This document shows, piece by piece, positions 36,660 to 45,791 of a DNA stretch of 64,000 bases. Made by a program: the position numbers and the translations under genes. Origin of the DNA: Companilactobacillus zhachilii (GTDB lineage Bacteria; Bacillota; Bacilli; Lactobacillales; Lactobacillaceae); the NCBI RefSeq assembly GCF_003606365.2, contig NZ_CP031933.2:2108001-2172000 (forward strand), written 5' to 3'. Below the pieces are notes generated by a model. It did no database searches, was not told the origin of the DNA, and was given only the letters and a program-made list of their open reading frames with translations. How positions within the stretch are numbered: the first letter of the stretch is position 1; every line of letters starts with the position of its first letter.

Positions 36660-37535
36660 ATGGCTACAAATATTCCTTATATCGAATTAGCAAATGGCGT
36701 AATGATTCCCCAAGTTGGTTTGGGAGTCTTCAGAATGGATGATGACCAGGTTTTAGATAGTGTCAAGTGGGCTATCGAAAGTGGTTACAGACATATTGAT
36801 ACCGCCAGTTTCTACGATAACGAAGAAGCTGTCGGCAAAGCTATTAAAGCATCCGGTATTGATCGTAAATATCTTTTCATCACAACTAAGGTTTGGAACA
36901 ATATCCGTGGATATGATGAAACAATTGCACAGTTCAACAATTCATTACAAAAATTAGGTTTAGACTACTTGGACCTTTACTTGATTCACTGGCCTGCAGC
37001 AGGATTTGAAGAGAATTGGCGTGCCATGGAAGACCTCTACAAAGCAGGTAAAATCCGTGCCATTGGTGTATCTAACTTCAAAGCTCATCACATTGAGCAA
37101 CTAATGAAGACGGCGACAATTGCTCCAATGGTTGACCAAATTGAGACTCATCCATACTTACAAGAAACCGATCTACACGAATATCTTCAAGAAAAACACA
37201 TCGTTCACGAATCATGGAGTCCACTTGGTGCTGGTTTGAACAAGGTTGTGGACAACCCAGTTATTAAAGAACTCGCTGAAAAATATGGTAAGTCACCTGC
37301 TCAAATAATCTTACGTTGGCACATTCAACGTGGCGAAGTTATTATCCCTAAATCAACTCATGAAAATCGTATCAAGGAAAACATCGACTTATTCGACTAT
37401 CATTTTGATTTAACTGCTGATGATATGGCTAAAATCGCTACATTAGACAGTGACCAACGTGTCGGTGCCGATCCTGATGACAAAGAATTCTTGGAAAAAT
37501 CAACAACTTACACAAATCAAAATAATGCTAAATAG
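36660..37535 (+). CDS. Aldo/keto reductase
   Basis: The 291-aa TIM-barrel NADPH oxidoreductase has the catalytic Asp in GYRHIDTASFYDNE, Tyr in the same block, Lys in FITTKVWN and His in YLIHWP. The NADPH segment IPKSTHENRIKENI is present. These enzymes reduce aldehydes or diketones such as methylglyoxal or 2,5-diketogluconate. CAGGAGG precedes the start. Substrate unknown. Confidence 0.9.
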   Translation: MATNIPYIELANGVMIPQVGLGVFRMDDDQVLDSVKWAIESGYRHIDTASFYDNEEAVGKAIKASGIDRKYLFITTKVWNNIRGYDETIAQFNNSLQKLGLDYLDLYLIHWPAAGFEENWRAMEDLYKAGKIRAIGVSNFKAHHIEQLMKTATIAPMVDQIETHPYLQETDLHEYLQEKHIVHESWSPLGAGLNKVVDNPVIKELAEKYGKSPAQIILRWHIQRGEVIIPKSTHENRIKENIDLFDYHFDLTADDMAKIATLDSDQRVGADPDDKEFLEKSTTYTNQNNAK

Positions 37536-37570
37536 GAAAGTGTGACCAATACTCAAATTTCGAGCATTAA

Positions 37571-37618
37571 AACAAAGAAGACTCGTAATCCGATTTTGGA
37601 TTACGAGTCTTCTTTGTT
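37571..37618. terminator. Terminator hairpin, CCAG-ATCC family, long
   Basis: AACAAAGAAGACTCGTAATC pairs fully with GATTACGAGTCTTCTTTGTT over about 20 bases. Here the usual CTCCAG has become ACTCG with matching change on the other arm. Confidence 0.88.
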
Positions 37619-37671
37619 TTACACCATATTTTTGGGGAGGATTAACTAGGAACTGTCTTAAAATTAGTCTG

Positions 37672-37833
37672 ATAAGAATCGGTTCTGATACGGATGAATA
37701 TTTTAAAGACATGGTCATTCCAGAATCCTATCAAGACAGTAATAAAAACCATAAAAAATATTCGAGATATCAAGCTATTCTTGAGTTAATAAAGAACCAG
37801 TCGGAAGATTCGGACAGTGGTTACTGGCAGTGA
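37672..37833 (+). pseudogene. Possible gene remnant running into repeat R8
   Basis: An open frame reads RIGSDTDEYFKDMVIPES, then YQDSNKNHKKYSRYQAILEL, then ends in TGA at 37831-37833 inside the repeat. The composition is protein-like, but there is no start codon at a useful distance from the GGGGAGG at 37634. It looks like an internal or C-terminal gene piece whose end was replaced by the repeat. The original gene is not recognised. Confidence 0.3.
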
Positions 37834-37982
37834 AAGTGGTGTTAGGACGACCGCTTTTGTCGTTCTTACAGCACCGGACGCGTTTAAGACTTGCCGAACT
37901 TGCAAGGCTTAAACCGAGGTCCGAGACCGTGGCTCGGACCGTTCCGCACCGCCAGTGACCACTGTCCGAATCTGTAGACGGC
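37797..37982 (-). repeat. Cloverleaf repeat core, copy R8 (divergent subfamily c, reversed)
   Basis: Nearly all bases differ from the other copies, yet the same arms appear in the same order: outer GATTCGGACAGTGGT with ACCACTGTCCGAATC, GGACGAC/GTCGTTC, GTTTAAGaCTTGC/GCAAGgCTTAAAC, and GGTCCGAG/CTCGGACC. Conserved spacers are CCGGACG and CCGAG. This copy is the strongest proof that the fold matters. Confidence 0.88.
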
Positions 37983-38006
37983 AGGCATATAATTTGAAGA
38001 CACATC

Positions 38007-39323
38007 CTAGGCTGAAATCTTTTTAAAATGATGTTCCATTGATTCTCGATAAATTCGTTTGATAGTTTTTTCGTAATCATCATTATTAACACCGAAGACA
38101 ATTTTCAAGTCACTGCCTTCTTGGAAGACGAATCGTACATGTATCAAGCTACTATCTAGATAATTTAAAATCTTGCCAGCAATCGCCGGTCTTTTGCTCA
38201 ACTGCAATGACACCGCTGCGACAAGGGCAATGTTTTGATTAACTTCGACGGAATCGACACCACATGTTTTTTTCAATTTAGAAATAATAGCTGATAAATG
38301 AGTAGCAATCTCGGCATGCTGACACAAGAAACTAAATCCATCATTACCCGATGGCACTGAATTAATTGCTAAATCAAACTTCTGGAATACTGCCAAAACT
38401 TTTTGCAAAACTTCCAGATGTTTATTCAACTGATACTTTCTAATTGTTATTACGGTACAGTCTTTCCGTCCAGCAATCCCTGTCACGATTTGATCTTTTT
38501 TCTCATCTTCATGGGCACTGACAACTAATGTTCCGCCAGCTTCAGGTTGATTTGTATTCAAAATGGCTGTCGGAATGTGTTTTTCTCGCACGGGTCGAAC
38601 GGCTTCTTCTTGGAAAACACCAATTCCCATATAAGAAAGTTCTTGCAATTCATCATAAGTCAAACTATCAATCTTTTGAGAATTAGAGACAATGCGGGGA
38701 TCGGCCATTAAGATACCTGAGACATCTGTCCAATTTTCATACAATTCAGCATCTACTAAATTGGCCAAAAGAGAACCTGAAATATCGCTACCTCCACGAG
38801 GCATCAAATGAACGGAACCATTCTCATTAGCACCATAAAAACCCGGTACTACTATTTGCGAATGTGTTGCTAGAACATTTAACAACCTTTTTTGCGACTG
38901 AACATAATTTATGCCTTGATTATCAAATATCAAAATATCTTTTGCATCGACAAAATAATAGCCCAGGTATTTTGCCATTAATTTAGCAGTTAAATATTCA
39001 CCACGAGAAATTAAATAATCATGTGAACATGTACCTAACTGTTGATGAATAATTTGTAAATCCTTTTCAATCTTAATAGATAAGGCTAAATCATTTCTTA
39101 TTTTAATAATACGGTCACTTACAGCTTGAAAAAGTGGTTCAGAATCAGCAGCCTGTTCTAAATTTAACAACATATCAGTCATCTTGACTGGCTCGCTGGA
39201 ACTTTTTCCGGCTGCACTGACAACAACTATTTGTCGCTTTCTATCGCTGTTTATAATTTGTTTTACCTTCTTAAATTGTCCAGCATCTGCTACCGAACTA
39301 CCTCCAAATTTGACGACTTTCAT
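38007..39323 (-). CDS. Aspartate kinase
   Basis: The 438-aa enzyme phosphorylates aspartate, the first step to threonine, methionine and lysine. The kinase motif MKVVKFGGSSVADAGQF starts the protein, followed by IVVVSAAGKSSSEPVKMTD, RGGSDISGSLLA and two C-terminal ACT domains (from about residue 300). The start at 39323 lies one base after the hom stop, with AGGGGG upstream. Paired with hom and opposite thrC-thrB, it is probably the threonine-branch isoenzyme. Confidence 0.92.
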   Translation of the reverse strand: MKVVKFGGSSVADAGQFKKVKQIINSDRKRQIVVVSAAGKSSSEPVKMTDMLLNLEQAADSEPLFQAVSDRIIKIRNDLALSIKIEKDLQIIHQQLGTCSHDYLISRGEYLTAKLMAKYLGYYFVDAKDILIFDNQGINYVQSQKRLLNVLATHSQIVVPGFYGANENGSVHLMPRGGSDISGSLLANLVDAELYENWTDVSGILMADPRIVSNSQKIDSLTYDELQELSYMGIGVFQEEAVRPVREKHIPTAILNTNQPEAGGTLVVSAHEDEKKDQIVTGIAGRKDCTVITIRKYQLNKHLEVLQKVLAVFQKFDLAINSVPSGNDGFSFLCQHAEIATHLSAIISKLKKTCGVDSVEVNQNIALVAAVSLQLSKRPAIAGKILNYLDSSLIHVRFVFQEGSDLKIVFGVNNDDYEKTIKRIYRESMEHHFKKISA

Positions 39324-39324
39324 A

Positions 39325-40497
39325 TTAAGCGACCCCCTGACTAGGAAGACTAACCATGAAAGCAGCGGCATCCATTTGTAAAACTTTTCTCATTAACCGG
39401 TGCATTTCGCCTACTGGAATTTGATGAACTGCTAGATAAGCCCCATCATTAGTTGGCTGATAATCGACAAAAATATCACTAATGTCGACTTTGCTCCGGA
39501 CTAAATAATCGCCTTTAGTTAATTCCGGACAATATTCCATCTTTTTGTTAAAATCACGACGTAAATGCGATTTCCGTTCTTTAATATCCAAGACATCTTG
39601 AACGACCGCATTAGCTGTTGGAAACATCCCTGCACCTTGACCAAAGAAATCAAGTTTGCCAATGGTGTCACCGTTCAAAGAAATTAAGTTGTAGTTATCA
39701 GGTGTATTAGCTTCCAATGTCCGGTCTAAAAACAATGCTGGCTCCACAACATAATCAAATTTGTTGCCCTTTTGATGTGTTCGGCCAATTAATTTAACTG
39801 CTAGACCTTTATCTTGAAAATACTTCACATCTGCGCAAGTAATATTTCGGATACCGAAAATAGGTAGATTTTGATGATTATGAATATCAATATCATAGGC
39901 AATATCAGCACTGATACACAACTTATTGGCAACATCGATTCCGTCAATGTCAGCACTAGGATCAGCTTCTGCATACCCCAGTGCTTGGGCCTTCTTTAAG
40001 ACTTCCACAAATGATTCACCATTACGACTCATTTGGTCCAAAATAAAATTACTTGTACCATTAAAAATACCTGAAATTGCATTAACATTATCAATTCTTA
40101 AGGCTTTCTCTAAACCTTGAATCCAAGGGATCCCTCCACCAACGGAAGCTTCGAAATAAAATTTAACATCGTTTTGTTCAGCAGCTTCAGTAAATTCTTT
40201 CAAGTAACGAGCAATAACGGCTTTATTAGCAGTAATCACATGTTTACCATGCTTCAAAGCTTCCAAAATATATTCATGTGCGGGTTCGATTCCACCAATT
40301 GCTTCAACTACAATGTCAGTTTGCTCATCATTCAAAATCTCATTTATGTCATCTGTCATTTCTGGTAACGAACGTACTTTGTTCTTTCTAATTAAGATAT
40401 GGCTAACAGCGAGGTCTTGCGTTTGAACATTAGCCTTCTTAATAATTTTATAAACACCTTTTCCGACTGTTCCAAATCCTAAGATTGCAATTTTCAT
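39325..40497 (-). CDS. hom: Homoserine dehydrogenase
   Basis: The 390-aa enzyme reduces aspartate semialdehyde to homoserine. It has the NAD(P) motif GFGTVGKGVY at residues 7-16 and the catalytic block GIFNGTSNFILDQM, ADPSADIDGIDVANKL. The C-terminal ACT domain of longer enzymes is mostly missing, so feedback control by threonine may differ. The start at 40497 has GGAGG upstream; a frame to 40548 adds residues without a site. First gene of hom-aspartokinase. Confidence 0.94.
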   Translation of the reverse strand: MKIAILGFGTVGKGVYKIIKKANVQTQDLAVSHILIRKNKVRSLPEMTDDINEILNDEQTDIVVEAIGGIEPAHEYILEALKHGKHVITANKAVIARYLKEFTEAAEQNDVKFYFEASVGGGIPWIQGLEKALRIDNVNAISGIFNGTSNFILDQMSRNGESFVEVLKKAQALGYAEADPSADIDGIDVANKLCISADIAYDIDIHNHQNLPIFGIRNITCADVKYFQDKGLAVKLIGRTHQKGNKFDYVVEPALFLDRTLEANTPDNYNLISLNGDTIGKLDFFGQGAGMFPTANAVVQDVLDIKERKSHLRRDFNKKMEYCPELTKGDYLVRSKVDISDIFVDYQPTNDGAYLAVHQIPVGEMHRLMRKVLQMDAAAFMVSLPSQGVA

Positions 40498-40527
40498 AGG
40501 TTTAACCTCCTGTTTCCATTCTTGGAT

Positions 40528-40548
40528 GTGTTTACATACAGTAAACAC
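40528..40548. promoter_or_regulatory. Perfect inverted repeat operator candidate in the thr divergent region
   Basis: GTGTTTAC and GTAAACAC flank five bases, and a half copy AGTTTAC lies at 40568-40574. TTGTTT (40549) and TACTAT (40572), 17 apart, make a thrC promoter directly after the repeat. The site is placed to control both directions. Confidence 0.6.
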
Positions 40549-40605
40549 TTGTTTTTAATTTATGGACAGTTTACTATATAGATAATTTAAAAGCAAGGAG
40601 TTAAT

Positions 40606-42099
40606 ATGATGAATAAAAACTACACAAGCACTCGTAATGAAAAAATTAATATTTCAGCTAAGGAAGCCATAAAAAAAGGCTTTGCTGATGATGGTGGTCT
40701 TTTCGTCTATCCTGAATTATCAAAACTAAAAGTTGACCTTGCATCCATGCAAAACTTCACTTATCAACAAACTGCTCAAATTATATTAGAAAAATTATTA
40801 CCAGATTTTTCTACTGCAGAAATTAAAGACGGCATTACTAATGCATATAATGATAGTTTTGACACCAAGGAAATAACTCCGCTTGTTAAGGTTGATGATT
40901 TTCATGTTCTTGAACTTTTCCATGGCCCAACTAGTGCCTTTAAAGATATTGGCCTACAAATGCTCCCTCAATTGATGAAACGGGTGCTAAAAAAAGATAA
41001 TCGGGTCATGATTTTAACAGCCACAAGCGGTGACACTGGCAAAGCCGCTCTGGAAGGTTTCAAGAATCTCGACCAAACTGCTATCACTGTTTTCTACCCT
41101 CACAATGGTGTCAGCAAAGTTCAACAACTACAGATGGAAACAACTAGTGGTAACAATACTGAAATAACAGCTATTAAAGGTAATTTCGATGATGCTCAAA
41201 GCAACGTTAAAAAGATCTTTAACAATCAAGCTTTAAGACAAAAACTAGGCACAAACATTAGTCTTTCAAGTGCCAATTCAATTAATATTGGTCGCTTGAT
41301 TCCCCAAGTCGTTTATTACTTCGATGCTTATTTCCAATTAATAAAACAAAACCAAATTAAGCTCGGTCAAAAAGTTAACTTCACTGTCCCAACTGGTAAC
41401 TTTGGTGACGTCTTAGCTGGTTTTTATGCTAAACAAATGGGTCTACCCGTGAATAAGTTCGTTGTTGCTAGCAATGCCAATAATGTGTTAACTAAATTTT
41501 TCAAGACTGGGATTTACAATCGAAACATTCCGTTCTTACAAACCGACGCTCCTAGTATGGATATCCAGATTTCCAGTAACTTTGAACGCTTACTCTACTA
41601 TAAAAGCCATGAGGACACTAATTACGTTCAAAAATTGATGGCTGAGCTCGAACAAACTGGTTCTTATCAAGTTTCTGAACCAGTCTTACGAAACATTCGT
41701 GCTGACTTCTACTGTGGTTTTGCCACTGATCAAGAAATCGAATCAACTATCAACAATGTTTATCAACAAGCTGGTTACTTAATGGATCCCCACACAGCCG
41801 TTGGGTACAAAGTTATGCGAGACTATCAAGCTAATGATCCTGACACACCAATGATTCTCTTGAGCACTGCTAGTCCATACAAATTCGTCCACGTTGTTAC
41901 AAAAGCTGTTCTAGGTGAAAACTTTGAGAATGATCAAGTAGCAATGCAACAATTACAAAAATTTACTCGTCTACCGATTCCACAAAATTTGGCCCAAGTC
42001 TGGGATTTACCAATTTTGCACCAAGATGTTATTGACCAAACAAAAATGACTGAATACGTTTTGCAGAAAGTCGAGGCTAATTTCAATGATAAAAATTAA
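40606..42099 (+). CDS. thrC: Threonine synthase
   Basis: The 497-aa PLP enzyme converts O-phosphohomoserine to threonine. The PLP lysine is in FHGPTSAFKDIGLQ at about residue 112, and the phosphate loop is TATSGDTGKAAL. The N-terminus with STRNEKINISAKEAIKKG is the longer, yeast-like threonine synthase type. AAGGAG precedes the start. It overlaps thrB by 14 bases. Confidence 0.95.
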   Translation: MMNKNYTSTRNEKINISAKEAIKKGFADDGGLFVYPELSKLKVDLASMQNFTYQQTAQIILEKLLPDFSTAEIKDGITNAYNDSFDTKEITPLVKVDDFHVLELFHGPTSAFKDIGLQMLPQLMKRVLKKDNRVMILTATSGDTGKAALEGFKNLDQTAITVFYPHNGVSKVQQLQMETTSGNNTEITAIKGNFDDAQSNVKKIFNNQALRQKLGTNISLSSANSINIGRLIPQVVYYFDAYFQLIKQNQIKLGQKVNFTVPTGNFGDVLAGFYAKQMGLPVNKFVVASNANNVLTKFFKTGIYNRNIPFLQTDAPSMDIQISSNFERLLYYKSHEDTNYVQKLMAELEQTGSYQVSEPVLRNIRADFYCGFATDQEIESTINNVYQQAGYLMDPHTAVGYKVMRDYQANDPDTPMILLSTASPYKFVHVVTKAVLGENFENDQVAMQQLQKFTRLPIPQNLAQVWDLPILHQDVIDQTKMTEYVLQKVEANFNDKN

Positions 42100-42958
42100 A
42101 GTCCCTGCTACTAGTGCTAATTTAGGTGTTGGCTTTGACTGCTTAGGTCTAGCTGTTTCGCTTTATTCCTATGCTTCTTTCACTGAAAACTCTGAGAAGT
42201 TAACAATTACTGGTTGTGACCCTAAATATCAAAATACTGATAATTTAATTTACCAAGCTTTTGTTAAGGGATGCCAAGCACTTGAACAAGATGTTCCTAA
42301 TGTAAAAATAACGATTGAAAATCAAATCCCTATTTCTCGAGGTTTAGGTAGTTCAGCCTTTTGCGTCGTTGCCGGCCTAATGGGAGCTAACGCCTGGTTT
42401 GGCAATACACTTAACAAGGAACAACTGCTCGATTTAGCTACACAAATTGAAGGTCATCCAGACAATGTTTCTCCAGCTATCTACGGTCAATTGGGAGCAT
42501 CCTTTATTGATCATCAAGACGTCCAGACGGTCCATTTTCAAGTCCATCCTAGTTTGCATTTTGTCGCCTTAATTCCCGATTACCAAGTTAGCACTGAACA
42601 AGCTCGAAGTATCTTACCAAAAGAAATGTCTTATCAAACAGCTATCTATCAAATCGGTCATGCAGTCGCCTTAACTAAGGCATTTGAATTAGGTGATCTG
42701 GAACTGATCAAGACAGCTATTATCGACAAAATGCACGAACCATTCCGTTCAAAACTTATTCCCGATTATCCACTTGCTAAAAAAATTGTTGAGGAAAACT
42801 CAGGTATTTTATACATCAGTGGTAGTGGTTCAACTTTAATGGCAATTACAAATGATAATCACACCGCTGATAATATTATCGCTGACATCAAAAAAGACTT
42901 CCCAGCTTGGGAAGCCCATCATTTAACTGTTGATAATCAAGGAGCAACAGTTGTTTGA
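42086..42958 (+). CDS. thrB: Homoserine kinase
   Basis: The 290-aa GHMP kinase begins MIKIKVPATSANLGVGFD and has the ATP loop PISRGLGSSAFCVVAGL at about residue 88, and the C-terminal GSGSTLMAI. It makes O-phosphohomoserine for ThrC. Translation is coupled by overlap with thrC. Its 3' end overlaps the opposing AraC gene by 22 bases. Confidence 0.95.
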   Translation: MIKIKVPATSANLGVGFDCLGLAVSLYSYASFTENSEKLTITGCDPKYQNTDNLIYQAFVKGCQALEQDVPNVKITIENQIPISRGLGSSAFCVVAGLMGANAWFGNTLNKEQLLDLATQIEGHPDNVSPAIYGQLGASFIDHQDVQTVHFQVHPSLHFVALIPDYQVSTEQARSILPKEMSYQTAIYQIGHAVALTKAFELGDLELIKTAIIDKMHEPFRSKLIPDYPLAKKIVEENSGILYISGSGSTLMAITNDNHTADNIIADIKKDFPAWEAHHLTVDNQGATVV

Positions 42959-43803
42959 GTTAGATTTTGAATATGTTTGCGATATTCTAATGGTGTTTGA
43001 TGATAACGATCTTTAAAAGCAGAATAAAAGCTCTTTTCATCTGGAAAGCCTGTCTCTGCGACAATCATAGTAAATTTATCATCCGTCTTTTCAATTAACT
43101 CAGCAGCTTTTTGAATTCGGAGGAAAGTTAAATATTTCTTAGGTGACAAACCGAGATACTTTTTAAAAAACTTAGAAAAATAAGCATAGCTGTAATTATA
43201 TTCTTTCGCCATATCCGACAATTGAATATCGTTTTGATAATCGGCGTGAAATTCAGCAATGATTTGCGAAATAACTTCCGGAATATCACTAGTTACCTGC
43301 TTATCCACAGCAAAATTCTTAACCAGCACACTAATCAATTCCACTGACATCGCTAATTGATGCAGATGATTATCCTCCGACGTATCATGGCATTGAAAAT
43401 CATTAATATTATTTATTAAAGCCGTCAATTCATGAAAGGCAGTCATTTGACTGTCTTTTTTTGGTGCCTTGATAAGTTCAAAATTTTTCTTCCGAACCGT
43501 TTTAGGCAAACTGTGGCGCAACCAATCATAGTTGATCAAAATCGTAATAATGCGTGAACCATCATTGATAACCGTGTCAAAACTATGAATCAAACGAGAA
43601 TTGATTACATAAATGTCCCCTTGATTTAATTGATATTCTTTATCCTCAATATACATGGTTCCGGGGTGTCCCTTAGCCACATAACAAATCTCAATAGCTT
43701 CATGCCAGTGAGGTACGACATACTTTTTTCCAATTGGGCGGTGATAAATACACTTAATGGGATTCGTGTAGTCGAACTCTAATAATTCCATTGGTGTGGT
43801 CAT
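42937..43803 (-). CDS. AraC-family transcriptional regulator with cupin sensor domain
   Basis: The 288-aa protein has an N-terminal cupin (VVPHWHEAIEICYVAKG, YQLNQGDIYVINSRLIHSFD) and a C-terminal double HTH (LSDMAKEYNYSYAYFSKFFKKYLG and DEKSFYSAFKDRYHQTPLEYR). It should sense a small sugar or metabolite. The start at 43803 has GGAGGAGAG upstream. It is divergent from a truncated esterase gene, whose intact form may once have been a target (inference). Confidence 0.9.
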   Translation of the reverse strand: MTTPMELLEFDYTNPIKCIYHRPIGKKYVVPHWHEAIEICYVAKGHPGTMYIEDKEYQLNQGDIYVINSRLIHSFDTVINDGSRIITILINYDWLRHSLPKTVRKKNFELIKAPKKDSQMTAFHELTALINNINDFQCHDTSEDNHLHQLAMSVELISVLVKNFAVDKQVTSDIPEVISQIIAEFHADYQNDIQLSDMAKEYNYSYAYFSKFFKKYLGLSPKKYLTFLRIQKAAELIEKTDDKFTMIVAETGFPDEKSFYSAFKDRYHQTPLEYRKHIQNLTQTTVAP

Positions 43804-43870
43804 TATCTCTCCTCCTTTTCTTGACAAAAAATGGTAGTTGTGTAAACAAATAATAACTTATTGGTTTTAT

Positions 43871-43884
43871 TGTAAACGTATACA
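43871..43884. promoter_or_regulatory. cre-like palindrome between AraC gene and esterase remnant
   Basis: TGTAAACGTATACA matches cre at 13 of 14 positions and sits in a wider inverted repeat TTATTGTA..TACAATAA. Confidence 0.65.
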
Positions 43885-43948
43885 ATAAGCTTGTCAATGA
43901 GATTTTACCAGACTGCCACCACATCGCGCCACTCTGGAGGAACAAAAA

Positions 43949-44047
43949 ATGGCACATATTAAATTAAATTACTTTTCTAATGCTCTTTTAAAGGATTGTC
44001 AAATGGATGTCTTGCTTCCTCAAATGACGGCTGATCATCCTGATTAA
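43949..44047 (+). pseudogene. Truncated esterase gene (EstA/esterase D-like), 32 codons
   Basis: A good site (GGAGG, 43937-43941) precedes ATG at 43949. The peptide MAHIKLNYFSNALLKDCQMD plus VLLPQ resembles the first residues of tributyrin esterases of the esterase D family in lactic acid bacteria. After TADHPD it stops, and the rest of the ~260-residue gene is absent, replaced by a terminator hairpin. Confidence 0.65.
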
Positions 44048-44076
44048 TAAGCTTTCAAAAAACATAATTAGAAAAT

Positions 44077-44116
44077 AATGACGCCAGTAACCCGATTTTG
44101 GATTGCTGACGTCATT
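44077..44116 (+). terminator. Terminator hairpin, CCAG-ATCC family
   Basis: AATGACGCCAGTAACCC pairs with GGATTGCTGACGTCATT, with a few mismatches. It follows the esterase remnant. The rest of 44117-44290 holds the promoter region of the DeoR gene; no clear boxes seen. Confidence 0.7.
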
Positions 44117-44290
44117 TATTTTAAGTAGATAAAGCAATATTCTATCCCACGTTTACGCCGCATGCTAAAGATTGAAAGTTTCCAAATAAACTTTAAGTTG
44201 TGTCGCGCGCTCGTTTCACATTTGCTTTTTAAGTCATGATAAGTTACTATCACGTTAGAACTTAAAATAACTTAATTGGTGATTATTATC

Positions 44291-45043
44291 ATGCAAAAAG
44301 AACGATTAGATCTTATCTTAAAAACACTTCAAGAAAAACAAACCTTGTCCTTAAAAGAAATTATCGAACTGACCCACTCTTCCCGTGATACCGCTCGAAG
44401 AGATATCGTTAAACTAGCTGAAAATGATTTAGTTGAACGTAATTATGGTGGTATCAGTCTCCCCAACACTTTTAAAAAATTAGACAATTATCTGCAACGA
44501 AGTGACGATTACGTTAATGCCAAAAGAGAATTGGCTAAACGAGCCGCTGTCTTTACCAATCAAGCCACTCAAGTCTATTTAGATGTTTCCACAACCGTAG
44601 AATTTATGCCTAAATACATAACTAATCCTAATTTATTCACGGTTACCAATTCTCTCGACATTGCTGATCAACTCCTAAGAAATTCACCATGTAAGACCCG
44701 TATCCTAGGTGGAAATCTTGATGCTGAAAAACGCTGTGTCACTGGTACTAGACCCTGTCTGGACCTTGAGAATTACACATTCGACTATGCCTTTTTGAGC
44801 AGTGTAGGTATTGACGAAAACGGTATTTATTATGCCTATGATGACGACATTGACTACAAAGCTAAAATCCGTAAACAATCCAAGAATTTAGTTCTATTGC
44901 TCGACAGTAGCAAGGTGAATGTTAAACACAACTTTAAGGTACTTAATTTGAATCAAATCGACTACATCATTACTAACGACAATCTGCCAAGGAAACTCGA
45001 GAATCGGCTTTTAAAATCAAAAACACAAATGATTTACATTTAA
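44291..45043 (+). CDS. DeoR-family transcriptional regulator
   Basis: The 250-aa regulator has an N-terminal HTH (LSLKEIIELTHSSRDTARRD, then VERNYGGISL) and a C-terminal sugar-phosphate sensing domain (VYLDVSTTVEFMPKYI, DYAFLSSVGIDENGIY, VLLLDSSKVN). The start at 44291 follows GGTGAT; an upstream TTG frame has no site. It is 12 bases before a HAD phosphatase gene, so it probably controls this pair. Confidence 0.88.
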   Translation: MQKERLDLILKTLQEKQTLSLKEIIELTHSSRDTARRDIVKLAENDLVERNYGGISLPNTFKKLDNYLQRSDDYVNAKRELAKRAAVFTNQATQVYLDVSTTVEFMPKYITNPNLFTVTNSLDIADQLLRNSPCKTRILGGNLDAEKRCVTGTRPCLDLENYTFDYAFLSSVGIDENGIYYAYDDDIDYKAKIRKQSKNLVLLLDSSKVNVKHNFKVLNLNQIDYIITNDNLPRKLENRLLKSKTQMIYI

Positions 45044-45055
45044 GGAGAATTTATT

Positions 45056-45682
45056 ATGTCTAAAACAATTTTATTTGATGTTGATGGAACACTTGTTGAT
45101 ACAGAAAAAACAATTATCAAATCATGGCAAAAGACCTTGAAAGATACTTTGAATATTGAACCAAAGGCTGAAGAACTATTTTATGTTCTAGGCATTCCAG
45201 GTACTAAAGCCGTTCAAAAATATTCAAATAATCCCCAACAAAGTAAAGAACTACTCGAATTGTGGGAACACAACGACCATCAGATGTTTCACTATGCTAA
45301 GCTCTTCTCTGGTATTGAAAATATGTTGCAGCAACTAACAGCTAAAGGTGTGCAACTAGGCATCGTTACATCACGGACTAACCAGGAAATGAAAATTGTT
45401 TTAGATAAGTTCAATTTGGAAAAATACTTCGATACCTTTATTACTGCTTCAAAAACTAAACTTCACAAACCCAATCCTGAACCGATTCTTAAAGCCATCG
45501 AAACTTTAAAAGTTGACCCTGCTGAAACACTTTACATTGGTGATTCTATTTATGATTTCCAATGTGCCAAAAATGCTAAAGTTGAATTTGCTCTCGCAAG
45601 CTGGGGTGCTAAAGACAATCCTGAATTTTCTAAGGTAGATTATCTACTCCAAAAGCCCACTGATTTAGTTAAATTGGTCTAA
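45056..45682 (+). CDS. HAD-superfamily (IA) hydrolase
   Basis: The 208-aa protein has motif I FDVDGTLVDTE (residues 7-17), motif II IVTSRT, motif III Lys in KLHKPNPEP and motif IV IGDSIYDFQCA, with a helical cap as in phosphoglycolate phosphatase or beta-phosphoglucomutase. AAGGAG precedes the start. Cotranscribed with the DeoR regulator; a sugar phosphate substrate is likely. Confidence 0.88.
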   Translation: MSKTILFDVDGTLVDTEKTIIKSWQKTLKDTLNIEPKAEELFYVLGIPGTKAVQKYSNNPQQSKELLELWEHNDHQMFHYAKLFSGIENMLQQLTAKGVQLGIVTSRTNQEMKIVLDKFNLEKYFDTFITASKTKLHKPNPEPILKAIETLKVDPAETLYIGDSIYDFQCAKNAKVEFALASWGAKDNPEFSKVDYLLQKPTDLVKLV

Positions 45683-45791
45683 CTTCATGAAAATTTAATT
45701 AGCATTATTGCCCATAAACGTGCAGCTTAAAACAAAAAAATTAGCAAACCAAACTCAGGCTCTTTCTCAAGTTTAATTATAAAATCCAACA

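Noticed and set aside
40400..40610. T-box or threonine attenuator before hom or thrC
   Set aside because: The leaders are short, and no T-box sequence or terminator/antiterminator pair is visible.
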